Assembly: GCA_015501595.1 (NCBI GenBank)
Contig: JADNRX010000793.1
Span: forward strand, 1-22,208
Origin: Hymenopellis radicata
Taxonomy: Eukaryota; Basidiomycota; Agaricomycetes; Agaricales; Physalacriaceae
Reading direction: 5' to 3'
Length of the DNA: 22,208 bases
Part shown: piece after piece, positions 1 to 9,380 of the stretch
Layout of the letters: each line of letters starts with the position of its first letter
Numbering within the stretch: the first letter of the stretch is position 1
Made by a program: the position numbers and the translations under genes
The notes under the pieces: generated by a model
Seen by the model: only the letters and a program-made list of their open reading frames with translations
What the model was told of the DNA's origin: nothing
Databases searched by the model: none

Positions 1-153
1 GAGATTTTCTTGTTGAACTTCCATCGCTAATACTTAGAGTACTAGTAGCAGATAAAGAACAGCGGACAGAGGTAGCCTCGATCGATTACAAGCGGCAGCT
101 CGGCACTGCGGAAGGGTCCGTGGGTAAGAGGCCACTCTTTACTATCGACCACC

Positions 154-615
154 ATGTCCGCTCGCCAGCAGCCCAGTCAATTGCAAGACGTCACCTACAA
201 CCCGTTCCCCGACTCCGACCAAATCCCCCCTTGGTACCGCTCACAGGCTGCCACCGGGCGGAAACGCACAAACTACCAAATGATAGGCGGCCTCCACATT
301 GTCAATGAGGAGGGCGTTCGGTGGCTCAACCAAGAACACGGTTTTAACCTTCCGGCAAATCACAGCGGGGACGCATCGGTTCGTATGAACCTTGATGAGA
401 TGTTGATGGACGAGGGCTTCCAATTTGGCTGCCTTTATGCGCCACGTCGTGACGCAGTCTACCATGATTTCCTTGCTGTCACTCAAATGGAGAAAGGCGC
501 ATGGACTCACACGAATCCGGATGGCGTGGATGAAGTGCTTATAGAGGAGCACAAGATGAAGGGTGAAACGGCGCAAGAAGACGAAATGCGAAAGGCGTTG
601 ACGCGACTTGGTTAG
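154..615 (+). CDS. Small intronless protein of unknown function
   Basis: An uninterrupted 153-residue frame opens at an ATG in a good context (CACCATGTC) and ends with TAG. I do not recognise the family. The protein is soluble-looking, with no signal peptide or membrane segment. It begins with a Gln/Pro-rich stretch, has a PPWYRSQ motif near residue 30, an acidic middle (LDEMLMDEG) and a charged, helix-prone C-terminus rich in Glu, Lys and Met. An antisense frame of 111 residues covers part of it but has less protein-like composition, so I favour the plus strand. A shorter plus-strand frame starting at 120 is out of frame and probably spurious. It lies tail to tail with the GH5-type gene to its right. 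Confidence 0.6.
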   Translation: MSARQQPSQLQDVTYNPFPDSDQIPPWYRSQAATGRKRTNYQMIGGLHIVNEEGVRWLNQEHGFNLPANHSGDASVRMNLDEMLMDEGFQFGCLYAPRRDAVYHDFLAVTQMEKGAWTHTNPDGVDEVLIEEHKMKGETAQEDEMRKALTRLG

Positions 616-1011
616 TTCAGTATATCTCTCAGTTTAATTGTTTCTAATACATGTGGTAGGGATTAAAGCAGGAGGGTTCAAATGTTTTTACTTTTAAGTA
701 GATGTTCACGCTTGTCTACATACACTCGAAGACAATAGGTACTGGCATTTGGGTGGGAGACCGCTTACCAATGTCAATAACACAATGGGTTCTTCTGGGT
801 TTCGACGAGCGAGTGTGTCTGTCCTGATGAGAACCTCGCGCCACATACATCCCAACCAAAGATCAACGTCCAGTTTTCCCTCATATACACATGTTTTCGT
901 ATTAAGTTCGAGCGTAAAAGGAGAAATAAGCAAAGTCCGTAGTAAGCTGTCAAGGGTCCAGAGTATAAGTGTCTACATCACAGTATCATAGAAATAATCG
1001 GAAACTCGAGC
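616..1011. other. Intergenic, between convergent genes
   Basis: This stretch separates the stop of the small plus-strand gene from the stop of the minus-strand GH5-type gene. Short open frames exist on both strands (about 75-80 residues) but none has convincing composition, splice structure or a recognisable motif. It presumably holds the two 3' untranslated regions. Confidence 0.5.
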
Positions 1012-3433
1012 TCAAGCTGCAGAGATCTGCAGCGCGTTGGCAGCGTTGGAAATGACATTTTGCATCTCGGCGTCAGAGTCGCTGATGAAGTGCAATTAAT
1101 GAGGGCCATGCGAGATGAGATGAAGGGGAGAACGTACTCGCTAGTAACAATGTTGTAACCATCATTGGGTGAAGAAGTCGTGGTCGAGGTGTCAGTGCTG
1201 GAAGACGTCGAACTGTTGTCGGGGGAGTACGTCGTGCCTTGAGTGAAGGTAAGGTCGTTGTCACCGAGACCTTGCATGATCACGTTGACATTCTGGTCTT
1301 GAGCAGCTTCACATGATGGTCAGCAACAGCACTCAGTCAAGGACAGATACTTACTGTTGAACCACGACGTCCAGATGGTACTTTGCTGTTCAGTGTTGAC
1401 ACCAATCACGTTCTCGTCGCCAGAGGATTGGCGGCGCGAAAGAGCTGATGACGGCGGATCAGTTTCGTTTTGCCTTTACTGGAAAGGGACTACTTGCTCG
1501 ATGAAGATTCGGAGACTTCGTTAATGGAGCTGTTGGCAAATACGAAGAACTCGGAGAACTTCTGGAGCGGCACACCCATAGTCAGATAGACAGGTTTGGC
1601 GGTTCTGTAAGTGTAAGGTGAGTTAAAGAATGGAACAAAGACCTAGACGATAACTCACGCCAATTGGGCCCGAATGTCAGCTTGACGTATAATCCATTCG
1701 TTACCAAGCTCAATAATGTTGTTAATGTCCGAGTTGTTCTGGTTCGTAAAGTATGTCCTCTCAAACGGCAGATACGAAGAGGTCAATCCGCCAACAGCAG
1801 AGTTACCCAAATCCACGCTATCCACTCCACTCGAACCATCGGTGACTTCCGGTACGACATCGTCCCCAGATTGACGGCGAGTAGCTGGAAGGGCGATTTA
1901 GGTTGAAGCTTGCTTTGAGTAAGAGTTTAACCTACGAGCAGAAACCCATCGACCGCGGATTTGGACACCGGACTTGTTGGACGAGCGAGCCCTTTCGAGA
2001 GCGCGGGCTTTCTTCATCCTTTCCTTCCTGTCCAGAAGAATCTGCCTCTTAGAACGCGTGGCACGGCGACCCGGAGCAGCAGAAGGCTGAACAGGTGGCG
2101 GCGAAGTCGGCGTAAAAATCTTGGGACAACTGGATTCGACATCGCATTCGAGACCACTTGTTCTAAAGAAGATATGAGGAGATCTCTCGGAGACCAAGAA
2201 ATCGGATGCACTAACCCAGCAACGACCAGGTGATTAGGATCGAATTGTTGAATGAACTTGGTGATATCGTCGTGCCACTCCGAGATGACCGTCGTGTCGC
2301 ACGTGTCGCTCGTAGGAAGGGATCCTCCGCACCTTCCCCACACACATGAGCTATGTCTTACGCATGAGAAAGTGAAACATACTGCGCCTCCTTGATTGGT
2401 GTCCTGTTCGGGGATTTAATGAGTACGGAGATGTAGCGGATATTTGAGCAGGACGAACCATGATGCAACCGTAGTCTCTTCGGAATAACGCGTCACAATA
2501 TCCTCGACAATGGCCTTGAAGACATTGATGATCGTTTGGTTGGTGAAAAAGTCGTGACTGGTTGATCCCAAAGTTGCGCTGATGAAATCGGCGCCACCTA
2601 TTTAAAGGTCTTAGCGGTCTCGCCAGGCGTACGGGTGTTCATGACCGTACCATAATCATTCCGGAGGAAGTTCCGGGGCCTGGTGGTATTGAATCCATTG
2701 ATAATGGTCTCTGTTAGATCGTCTGTGTGGCTATGATATCAGGCGCAGGCATTGAAATACGGTGTGATCACATACCGATGGACTGATTGGCAATCAGTGC
2801 GCGTGGGTCGAAGTTGTTGGACAGCGTGAAGTCAATGTGAATGTTCTGAAGCTTGGCCTGCTTCACGAGCTTATCCAGCCTCTTGAATCCGTTTTCGTCT
2901 TCGTTGAACGTCAATGAACCATTTGGATGCAGGAGTTGCAGCCAAGTTTCGTTAGAGCCGGCAGGAGGGACATTAAATTCATTAACCACTGCGGAGGCGT
3001 GAGTGTGGCTCCTGCTTAGTAGATGGATGAATGATGCATACAGTTGTAGGCTGGAACGACGACGTTCGTGATTCCGAGGCGCGACACGTTGGAAAGAACG
3101 TTTGCCATGTCCTGTTCTAAACGCGGCGTCAACGGTCAAACCGCGTGTTCGATCACACCGAGGTCTTCACTCACCGTCGACCAAGGTAGAAAGCCAGTAC
3201 GCATCGATGGCGAGATACGGGTACGTGCTGGATAGAAAAAGGACTTAAGGATGGATCGATAATAGAATAACACAGCCCACGCACCTTCCGTTGAGCATTA
3301 GTTTGCCATCGCTTTCCGTGATGAAAGGCGAAGTGGCTGCCTGGGCACTATTCGTCCTCGAAGCCATAGGCAATCTGGCGGAGACCAGAGCACCTGCGAG
3401 CAAAGTAGGCCATAAGTTCGCGAGGAAGTGCAT
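1012..3433 (-). CDS. Secreted GH5_7-like (endo-mannanase fold) protein, probable pseudo-enzyme
   Basis: Fourteen exons join into 575 residues: 3433-3285, 3227-3175, 3116-3042, 2988-2776, 2722-2651, 2597-2459, 2403-2383, 2332-2216, 2162-1936, 1884-1659, 1604-1498, 1444-1355, 1306-1138, 1081-1012. All phases match. The chosen ATG gives a clear signal peptide, MHFLANLWPTLLAGALVSA. Family landmarks of fungal GH5_7 mannanases follow in order: FITESDGKLMLNG, a YWL motif, a CGGS segment after beta-4, DPNHLVVAG, DGSSGVDS, and ELGNEWI followed by KPV. Active-site positions differ from active enzymes. The usual NEPR before CGG reads KEAQ (Glu239 could still be the acid/base). The Glu of the beta-7 motif is replaced (KPVYLTMG, Thr439), and the late Trp-rich motif reads IMQGLGD. 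About 75 residues rich in Pro, Lys and Arg sit after VVAG. Many N-glycosylation sequons fit secretion. Family placement is quite sure; the loss of hydrolase activity is inferred. Confidence 0.8.
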
Positions 3434-3490
3434 ACCGACTGGACAAGGAGGTCGCTGGCGAAGGCAGGAAAGCCCAAACACAAACGGCCT

Positions 3491-3500
3491 GGCTTATAAG
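3491..3500 (-). promoter_or_regulatory. Possible TATA box of the GH5-type gene
   Basis: On the minus strand the sequence reads CTTATAAGCC, about 60 bases upstream of the proposed ATG at 3433. Position and sequence suit a TATA element, but a single short match is weak evidence. Confidence 0.35.
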
Positions 3501-4645
3501 GGCCGTCAGGATCACCGAAGGAACGTTTCCGCGCGCACCTGAGCGGCTGGTGAAATTCAAATATGGGCGTCTATCAAAGGGCCGTGATGATGAGAACCGT
3601 ATTCTCCGGAGTCCTCGTAAGACACAACTTCGGATCTGTGGACGCGAATAATCGAAGGACTGGCGTCCAGAATGTCCAGACAGCATCACGGGCCTTTTTT
3701 GTGTGAGAGAGTTGACTCTGGAAGGTGAATCAACCTCGCTGCTCGTAAGAAATGTAAGCGGACATTTCGGAGACGGCAATAACCGCAAAGCATAAATCTT
3801 CATTCTGAAGCTCGGGCGCGATACTTACAGGAATCTCACGGAGGAGCATACCCACCGATTTGCGATCAGATCATCTCATACCCAGAATAGAAACAAGTGG
3901 AAGGCGATGTTATCTTATGTCCGACCGCGAACTGAGAGGCAGATGACAGTTATGCAACGCGTGCCTTGCGCGTACCATACACTGTAAAAGAAGGTCAACG
4001 AAGGAGCACTAGCCAAGGTTCGACTCCACACCATTGAATACCGCTGAAGCCCCTTCAAGCAGTCGTGATAAGCTTGGGCGCGAGTAGGGACATTTGAAAC
4101 AGACAGGCCCGTAGGCTGACATGCATTGAACGCACTTGAAGCAGGGTTGAGAACGGATTGAGTATCCGTATTTAATGACTGATGAAAATTCAGCGCTGGT
4201 GCCACAGAGATATGAATCTAGCGGAGATGGTGGACCTCAGAATTGAGAGATAACGAGTACGAATGCAGAGATTTTCAAGCCACGAGGAATGACGATTCGC
4301 CATCTGGGGCGAGGAGAGCGTGGGTATCGTTCATTTTTTTTGATGTTGGCTGTTTCCTGATTTTGTGGCACCTTAGAGGTGTTGAAATCAAAATATTTTG
4401 GGGTCCCTGTCGTCGTTAGTATTTACGAGACAGCACATGTTATTGGGTACCATATACCACAGTTTGTCGGGCTGAAAGGACCCATCGCAATGACGGGATC
4501 GAGCCTCGCGGACATGATGCATGGAGAAGTCTGTCAGGATAAGGACAAGTGTGACCAAGTCCTTGGAATGTAGGCATATGCTGAGATGTTGGCATCTTCA
4601 CATGATGATGAATGAAAAACTTGGAAGGCTTTTGGTTAAACAAAC
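3501..4645. other. Gene-poor stretch with an unassigned minus-strand open frame
   Basis: No intact gene is seen. On the minus strand, 4205-3915 stays open for 96 codons without an ATG start. Its first part looks protein-like (for example NVPTRAQAYHDCLKGLQRYS), so it may be an exon or a relic, but I could not join it to neighbours. Plus-strand frames at 3291-3542 and 4379-4573 have no supporting features. A perfect 12-base palindrome, CAAAATATTTTG, lies near 4388-4399. Confidence 0.3.
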
Positions 4646-4790
4646 CGAACAGCGCAATGGGAGTCGCACGCAGACCGGCAGGATACTCGGGGAAGTATGG
4701 CTTGACGAGTTGGAGAATAGATTCCTCCGTTGGAAGCGCCGCGGGAACGAATCGTGTGTTGAATATAGAGAGAAGATCGTGATAGATTGA
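4646..4790 (-). pseudogene. Orphan coding-like segment, minus strand
   Basis: On the minus strand this stretch is open for 48 codons and has convincing protein character, including LSIFNTRFVPAALPTEESI followed by LQLVKPYFPEYPAGL. It ends where a GTTTGT donor-like sequence occurs (CTGTTCG|GTTTGT) and is preceded by an in-frame TGA. I found no partner exons with matching phase on either side and do not recognise the family. It may be an exon of a decayed gene or a captured fragment. Confidence 0.3.
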
Positions 4791-4959
4791 TCATAGATTT
4801 GGTCCAGAGTGTGAGCAAACACACAAGACGTGGTTGCATTGTACTCCGTAGGGCTAGATCCCGGTCCTGTGACACACAGAGGAATGGTGATTTTCCCCCT
4901 GAAAATGAGAAGGTCTCGAGACGAGGATGATGATGGTGGAGAAGATCAAGGAGCGTCGG

Positions 4960-5178
4960 TCATTGCCACTTTTGGAAGCACTTCAACTTTGCGTTCGCAT
5001 CAAAGCGGCTTTTAACTCCGCTCTTGTCGATCCTTGGCGCTTCGGACTGATCAATGCCGGGATTACCTGTGCTGGCGCTCTCGGACAAATAACACTGGCC
5101 CGCCACACATCGCAGATGAAACCCTGCGTGTTGAGGGCAATGAACGCCGGAGATTGGAGTGAAGTTATTTCTCGACGT
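4960..5178 (-). pseudogene. Cysteine-containing coding-like segment, minus strand
   Basis: This minus-strand frame is open for 72 codons and ends at TGA. It carries spaced cysteines (HCPQHAGFHLRCVAGQC), then a Ser/Gly-rich part and a C-terminus KLKCFQKWQ. The composition resembles a small secreted fungal protein. The frame is preceded in phase by TAG, which could be an intron acceptor (CTAG), but I could not find a first exon with signal peptide. A plus-strand frame of 126 codons (4927-5307) overlaps and cannot be excluded. Treat as a tentative exon or relic. Confidence 0.3.
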
Positions 5179-5321
5179 CTAGCTTGTTCCCGTAATTCAC
5201 CGAACATCCAGAAGCTACGAAGAGCAAACTACCTCGCTACTCTCAACATGTGCTTGCAAACCCTTCGTTTAGGCCTCCCATTTTTACTAGTCTACATATC
5301 ACTCTAAAACAATGGAGCCTT

Positions 5322-5460
5322 AGGCCCCGGGAAACTCCCCTAGAACTCCAGCGATTTTGGCGGATTTGAGGCCCAAATCGTCCAAAAGTGCACGGATTTG
5401 AGGGCTATATAGTATTCGAAGGTCGTGCCGCCGGAGTCCTAGTGGAGTTTCCAGGGGCCT
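5322..5460. repeat. MITE-like element with 32-base terminal inverted repeats
   Basis: The left arm (5322-5353) begins AGGCCCCGGGAAACTCCCCT. The reverse complement of the right arm (5460-5429) begins AGGCCCCTGGAAACTCCACT. Over 32 bases the arms match at 28 positions. The loop of about 75 bases contains a direct repeat, CGGATTTGAG at 5361-5370 and 5393-5402, and a nested small hairpin, GATTTG..CAAATC. No coding capacity is present and no clear target-site duplication is visible. Size and structure fit a small non-autonomous DNA element or foldback repeat; copies elsewhere in the genome would confirm this. Confidence 0.55.
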
Positions 5461-6411
5461 GAAGCATTGTGCGCAAGGAGCCGTCATCGCACCCACCATC
5501 CGATAGCGGATTATGTGGCGGAAAGGTACTCGGTATAGGCAATCAGGTCTGGGTACGGAATTAAGTGACGGCTTTTCTATAGGAGACATGTACGCCACGC
5601 TTTTCCTGCATACGTCTAGTAGTAATCCGCTACAGATTTGAGGTTTTATCAAGCTTAAGGTCTCAACGGTACCGATGCGCCTGGTACATTGCTCCTCAGG
5701 CTACAAGTCCTCCCCGCTCGAAGCGGGCCTATCAGTATTCATCGCAGAATACGATACGGCATTACTTACTCTCGAACTAAGTAAACGCTAGTCGCTATGT
5801 ACTATCTCTGAACCAATGATCTGATCGGTTAAAGGGAACCCGGGAACAGCTAGTCTCGAGTCTACTCGGCAACATGATTAAGCGCTAATAAGTACTAAGT
5901 TTCGTGCTACTATTCCTGCAGCTATTGAAAGATGACAGTTCCTCATTTCGCTCATGTGCCCCGGACTGGGGTGGAACACATTGGAAGTATGCAAGATGAG
6001 TATATCATGTACGAGAATCCGCCATATAAGACTTTAAGTAATTGAAGTATGAAACAAGCGCAATGTGGCGTAATTCCAATAAACCTTGAGATCCTCAGGG
6101 CACATTCTACTTACATCGGATACAAGTAGGGATCCTCCCCACTTCAACAAACGGGCAGGTGTATGAAGAGACGCCACAAGGCAGGTCTGTAATAGATTTG
6201 GATCGCCGGGTTGCGGGACGCGGAATAGTAGTCATGGAGCTGACTGACGCACGATGCGAAGGACTGGCAGGCGGACCCAGATAAGCACTGTCCGGGAGTT
6301 TAGCACGTCTTAAGGCGCGTTCTGTACCACTGTTAGTCACGCTACATCAAGACGTAGGCAAGAAATGCTTGCCGGAACGGTGGCTTGCAGAAATGGAGCA
6401 AGCGATGGCTC
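5461..6411. other. Gene-poor stretch, no gene recognised
   Basis: Open frames here are short and unconvincing. A small perfect hairpin, CCCGCTCGAAGCGGG, lies at 5713-5727. Around 6110-6340 two minus-strand frames are open for 50-77 codons without recognisable motifs. No tRNA cloverleaf was found. Confidence 0.4.
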
Positions 6412-6734
6412 CTACGAGCTAGGAGTTGATATGATGATGGTTTCGAGCTGAGGATAGGGCAGCGTTTCGGAGATGGTGGTGCGGTAGAACGGCGGAAAAA
6501 CGGTGACGGGACACACAATGCAAAAGAACATTTTTGAGATACAGTCGGAGGCAAGCGTTCCGCGAAGCTGACGCGCCGAATGGTCGAAGCTGTCGTATAT
6601 CGGTGTTAGTTAGCCGTCAAAGAGCAAGCTGAGCGCGATGGCTGCGATATAACTCACCTAGAGAATGGCCACGCTACTGACGACGGCGACGGCGACTCGG
6701 CGACAGCCGACTCCTTGCGCGCCTCCTGTTCCTC
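6412..6734 (-). pseudogene. Terminal exons of a minus-strand gene, upstream part broken or unresolved
   Basis: Two exons join well on the minus strand: 6734-6658 and 6589-6412. They are separated by a 68-base intron with a perfect donor (GTGAGT), a branch-site-like CTAAC and a CAG acceptor. The joined frame runs EEQEARKESAVAESPSPSSV, then a WPFSSFDHS junction, then a 58-residue last exon containing CIVCPVTVFPPFYRTTIS and ending at TAG. Upstream the same frame meets TAG at 6737-6735. That may be the acceptor of a 51-base intron with a poor donor or a nonsense change. Further up, the frame is interrupted by several more stops. The family is unrecognised; a real gene with unresolved exons and a decayed gene are both possible. 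Confidence 0.4.
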
Positions 6735-7398
6735 CTACGCCTGATCCACAAATCCCGTTTTTCTAGGTCCTTGTCCTGCGGACACCGAGTCATTCGCAGC
6801 TGCTTTCGGTTACACAGCAAGTATTTCTCCCGCGGAAACCGGCTGATGGCGACACCTCGAAAGCACCTAGAGTCAAGTTTTGACCAAGCTAAGACCGACT
6901 GTAGCCCTGCTGTGCCTCGCTTTTCTGATGATGCGCTCCTAGAACTTGTAGAACCACCACCGCACGATGACACGCGGTGGACGTACAACGCCAGCCTCTC
7001 TGATTTCTCGCGATTATTCGTTTTTGCAACAGTATAGCATATACAGATAATGCTGAGGCCAAAAAACAATCCTGTCGAAGCGCGCAGATCTGGAGACGAA
7101 GAGGTCTTGGTACGCGTTTCACGCTCGCTTTGACTTACGCATGTCGTCCGTGCTTTACTGGGTCCTGCGTACGAGGATGGCAGAGCAAAGTTTTGCCAAG
7201 TGAGAGCAGGAAGCAAACTGTGTATCAGAATAGGGTTAAGGTTACACTGCGGGCAACACTGGAACAACAGAACCCGAACAGAACATACGAGGTGACCAAC
7301 TCACGGAATTGATTGGGATCACAATGTACCAAGACAAAGGTTAAAACAAGGAATTACATTGACACCATAGATACTTGGAGAATCGCGTGAGACGTCGA
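6735..7398. other. Unresolved region upstream of the 6.4-6.7 kb exons
   Basis: All three minus-strand frames have open stretches but none is continuous. One carries a hydrophobic segment (GLFFGLSIICICYTVA, near 7030-7080). Another has VRWWFYKF followed by in-frame stops TAG, TGA, TAG and TAA. I could not build a gene model. The plus strand holds only short frames. Confidence 0.3.
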
Positions 7399-7582
7399 CT
7401 ATACAGTTAGCATTTCTTTCCGGTGAAGATCCAATGCGCGCTTGGCAACACAGCTCAGTGCAGGTTTATGGGCAAACACAGTGGCAGCAGAGATAGGTTC
7501 TTTGAATGATTGTTCAACGCGAACGAAATCGCCTTTGAACAACTCCATAATGCACGCGCGCGTGGCGTCGAAGTGCGATCTA

Positions 7583-8509
7583 TCAACAGTCATCAGCCGC
7601 TTGCAGTCCCCGACGACTATCGGACTCACTGCTGCTTCTTAAAGTGTTGATGAGCGGCTTCACATACAACGCGAAGGCCCCATCGGCCTCGAGCATTGTC
7701 GGCGCCGAAAAAGTGCCACATAATACGTCGCGCGCTAGAACCAAAGCATAGGCATGCCTATCCACGCGTTCCGCGTAGAGCGTACCCTTGTCGTCTTCCC
7801 GCAAGGATATCCATGCTTGGTCAGAGACCATCTCGTGCCGGAGGTCCAGAAGGAGGAACAACGCATGAAATATATCATGGATCAGGGCAAACTCGCGTCT
7901 AGGGGAGAGCGTTTCCCGTGGAGATTCGCCCATGATTTCGTCTGAAATCCGCAGAAGGGGGGGAAGGTCGAAGTACAACCGCGCAGCTGCGGTAAGTTCG
8001 GGCACCATAGGCAGCAGGTCTCTGGACCCACAGAGACAAGCCCGAAAAACCTCCAAGGCGATCAAGAGATCCGGACCACTGAACTTCGGAGATAGCTCAA
8101 GGAAGTCGTCTGTAACTTCTATAAGCCGCTGTCGCTCTGTTTCTGCCTGCTGTTGTGTCAGGCTCCTGCGCTGTCTGGAATTAGGGAAGACGACGAGAGC
8201 GCGCAGTTCGAATAGAATTGATATGAAAGGTCCACAATAGTATTCGTAGTGACGAAGGTATGGCGTCAAATCCTGCGGAGCGATGCCTAGGGATAGATAG
8301 CGAGAGTGTCGGTTGTAGAAAGACACCCAGCGTTCTCCCCGCGCTTCGGGTATGTCAACTCGGTATTGCTGGATGGCAACAAAGCAGTCGTGGAATAATG
8401 CATAGATTATTCGACTGAGATCTTCCGGTTGGAGTGTGACCAGCCGTGGCTCATCTGACATTGGAGCCAGTAGCAGGGAACCAGGCGGCAATGCCTTAAG
8501 AGGGGGCAT
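7583..8509 (-). CDS. Protein of unknown function, frame probably continuing to 7399
   Basis: From the ATG at 8509 a frame of 308 residues runs to TGA at 7583. I do not recognise the family. The protein is mainly helical-looking and cytosolic, with no signal peptide, an Arg/Gln/Glu-rich central helix (RRSLTQQQAETERQRLIEV) and a hydrophobic stretch near the C-terminus (IFHALFLLLDLRH). Just before the stop, the +1 frame opens and stays open for 60 more codons with coding-like composition (MELFKGDFVRVEQSFKEPIS) until TAG at 7399. Removing one base from the four-base run at 7608-7611 would fuse both into 369 residues. The existing stop may therefore be an artefact or a mutation. A donor-like GTGAGT also occurs here, but its 50-base intron gives the wrong frame. 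A TATA-like CATATAAGC (minus strand) lies at 8594-8586. Confidence 0.6.
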   Translation of the reverse strand: MPPLKALPPGSLLLAPMSDEPRLVTLQPEDLSRIIYALFHDCFVAIQQYRVDIPEARGERWVSFYNRHSRYLSLGIAPQDLTPYLRHYEYYCGPFISILFELRALVVFPNSRQRRSLTQQQAETERQRLIEVTDDFLELSPKFSGPDLLIALEVFRACLCGSRDLLPMVPELTAAARLYFDLPPLLRISDEIMGESPRETLSPRREFALIHDIFHALFLLLDLRHEMVSDQAWISLREDDKGTLYAERVDRHAYALVLARDVLCGTFSAPTMLEADGAFALYVKPLINTLRSSSESDSRRGLQAADDC

Positions 8510-9380
8510 GGTTGACAGAGAATAGGACAAGGAAGGTCGCCGGCGACACTGAGAGGGAACTAGGAGGATTGAACGACGAGTCAGAGCTTATATGAAAGAA
8601 TCGATATTTCCTTTCGTCGAGTCCAGGGTGATATGTCGCTATAGACAAAAAGACGGCTTCCTCGCTTCGACGTTGATAACAATTGAAGACAGAGACAATA
8701 AACATGGCGGTGATTGGTTCTTGTTGTTCTCCCCACAATAAGGACAGGATTGTCTGCATGATCCTAGTAGAGATCATCCTAGCCCGAACAATAATCTGTG
8801 AACAGACATGAGCGAGGCGGAAGACTGCTACTATTGACCAAGTGTTGACCCACTCACTAAGTTCGCTCAACGAATGGGCTTTCCATTCCATCTGAGCAAG
8901 TCAGTATCCTTCAATAGCTGCAGTAGTTGTAGTGGGCTCTGTCCGAGAAGTAGTGATAGATGTCAGGGAACCGGGAATCCGAGAAGCTGGCGAGATAAAC
9001 ACGCATTCAAGGTGCACGTGTCTTGCTCGTCCGAGTCTAAAGCACTGTCGATTTGTGTTCGGGTCCTCGCGTCCATATTTTGAGGTCGACCATAGAATCA
9101 ACGTTTGGGTCGATGGTCTTCGGCTTGGTGAAATGATGAAACGACAATGTCATAACTGACTAGACGTGACGAATCTGTCACGGTACCAGTGGCTTATCCT
9201 CGATTATGTCTGCTCACATTCCCTCGCAGGCACATAAATCCAGCTCCGGACTAGAGACAATTTGGAGAATAAAGATCAAGACTCGGCAGTGGACTTCGAA
9301 CCCGTTTGTCTAAAAGCTGTGATTGTTCATCTTGCCAAAATGTGAGATGGGTATGTGCGCCATCTAATATTCAAGCAAAT
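8510..9380. other. Intergenic and promoter region
   Basis: This region lies upstream of the unknown gene at 7583-8509 and downstream of the F-box-like gene. A minus-strand frame of 131 codons (8891-8496) begins with ATG but overlaps the downstream gene start and shows no family motif, so I do not call it. Nothing else is supported. Confidence 0.4.

Noticed and set aside
1018..1033. Palindrome-like CTGCAGAGATCTGCAG
   Set aside because: Imperfect and inside the last codons of the GH5-type gene; no reason to call it a site.
8496..8891. 131-codon minus-strand frame with ATG
   Set aside because: It overlaps the start of the next minus-strand gene and its TATA-like element, has low-complexity ends and no recognisable motif.
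9290..9310. TTCGAACCC, similar to a tRNA T-loop
   Set aside because: No flanking T-stem, anticodon arm or acceptor stem can be drawn around it.
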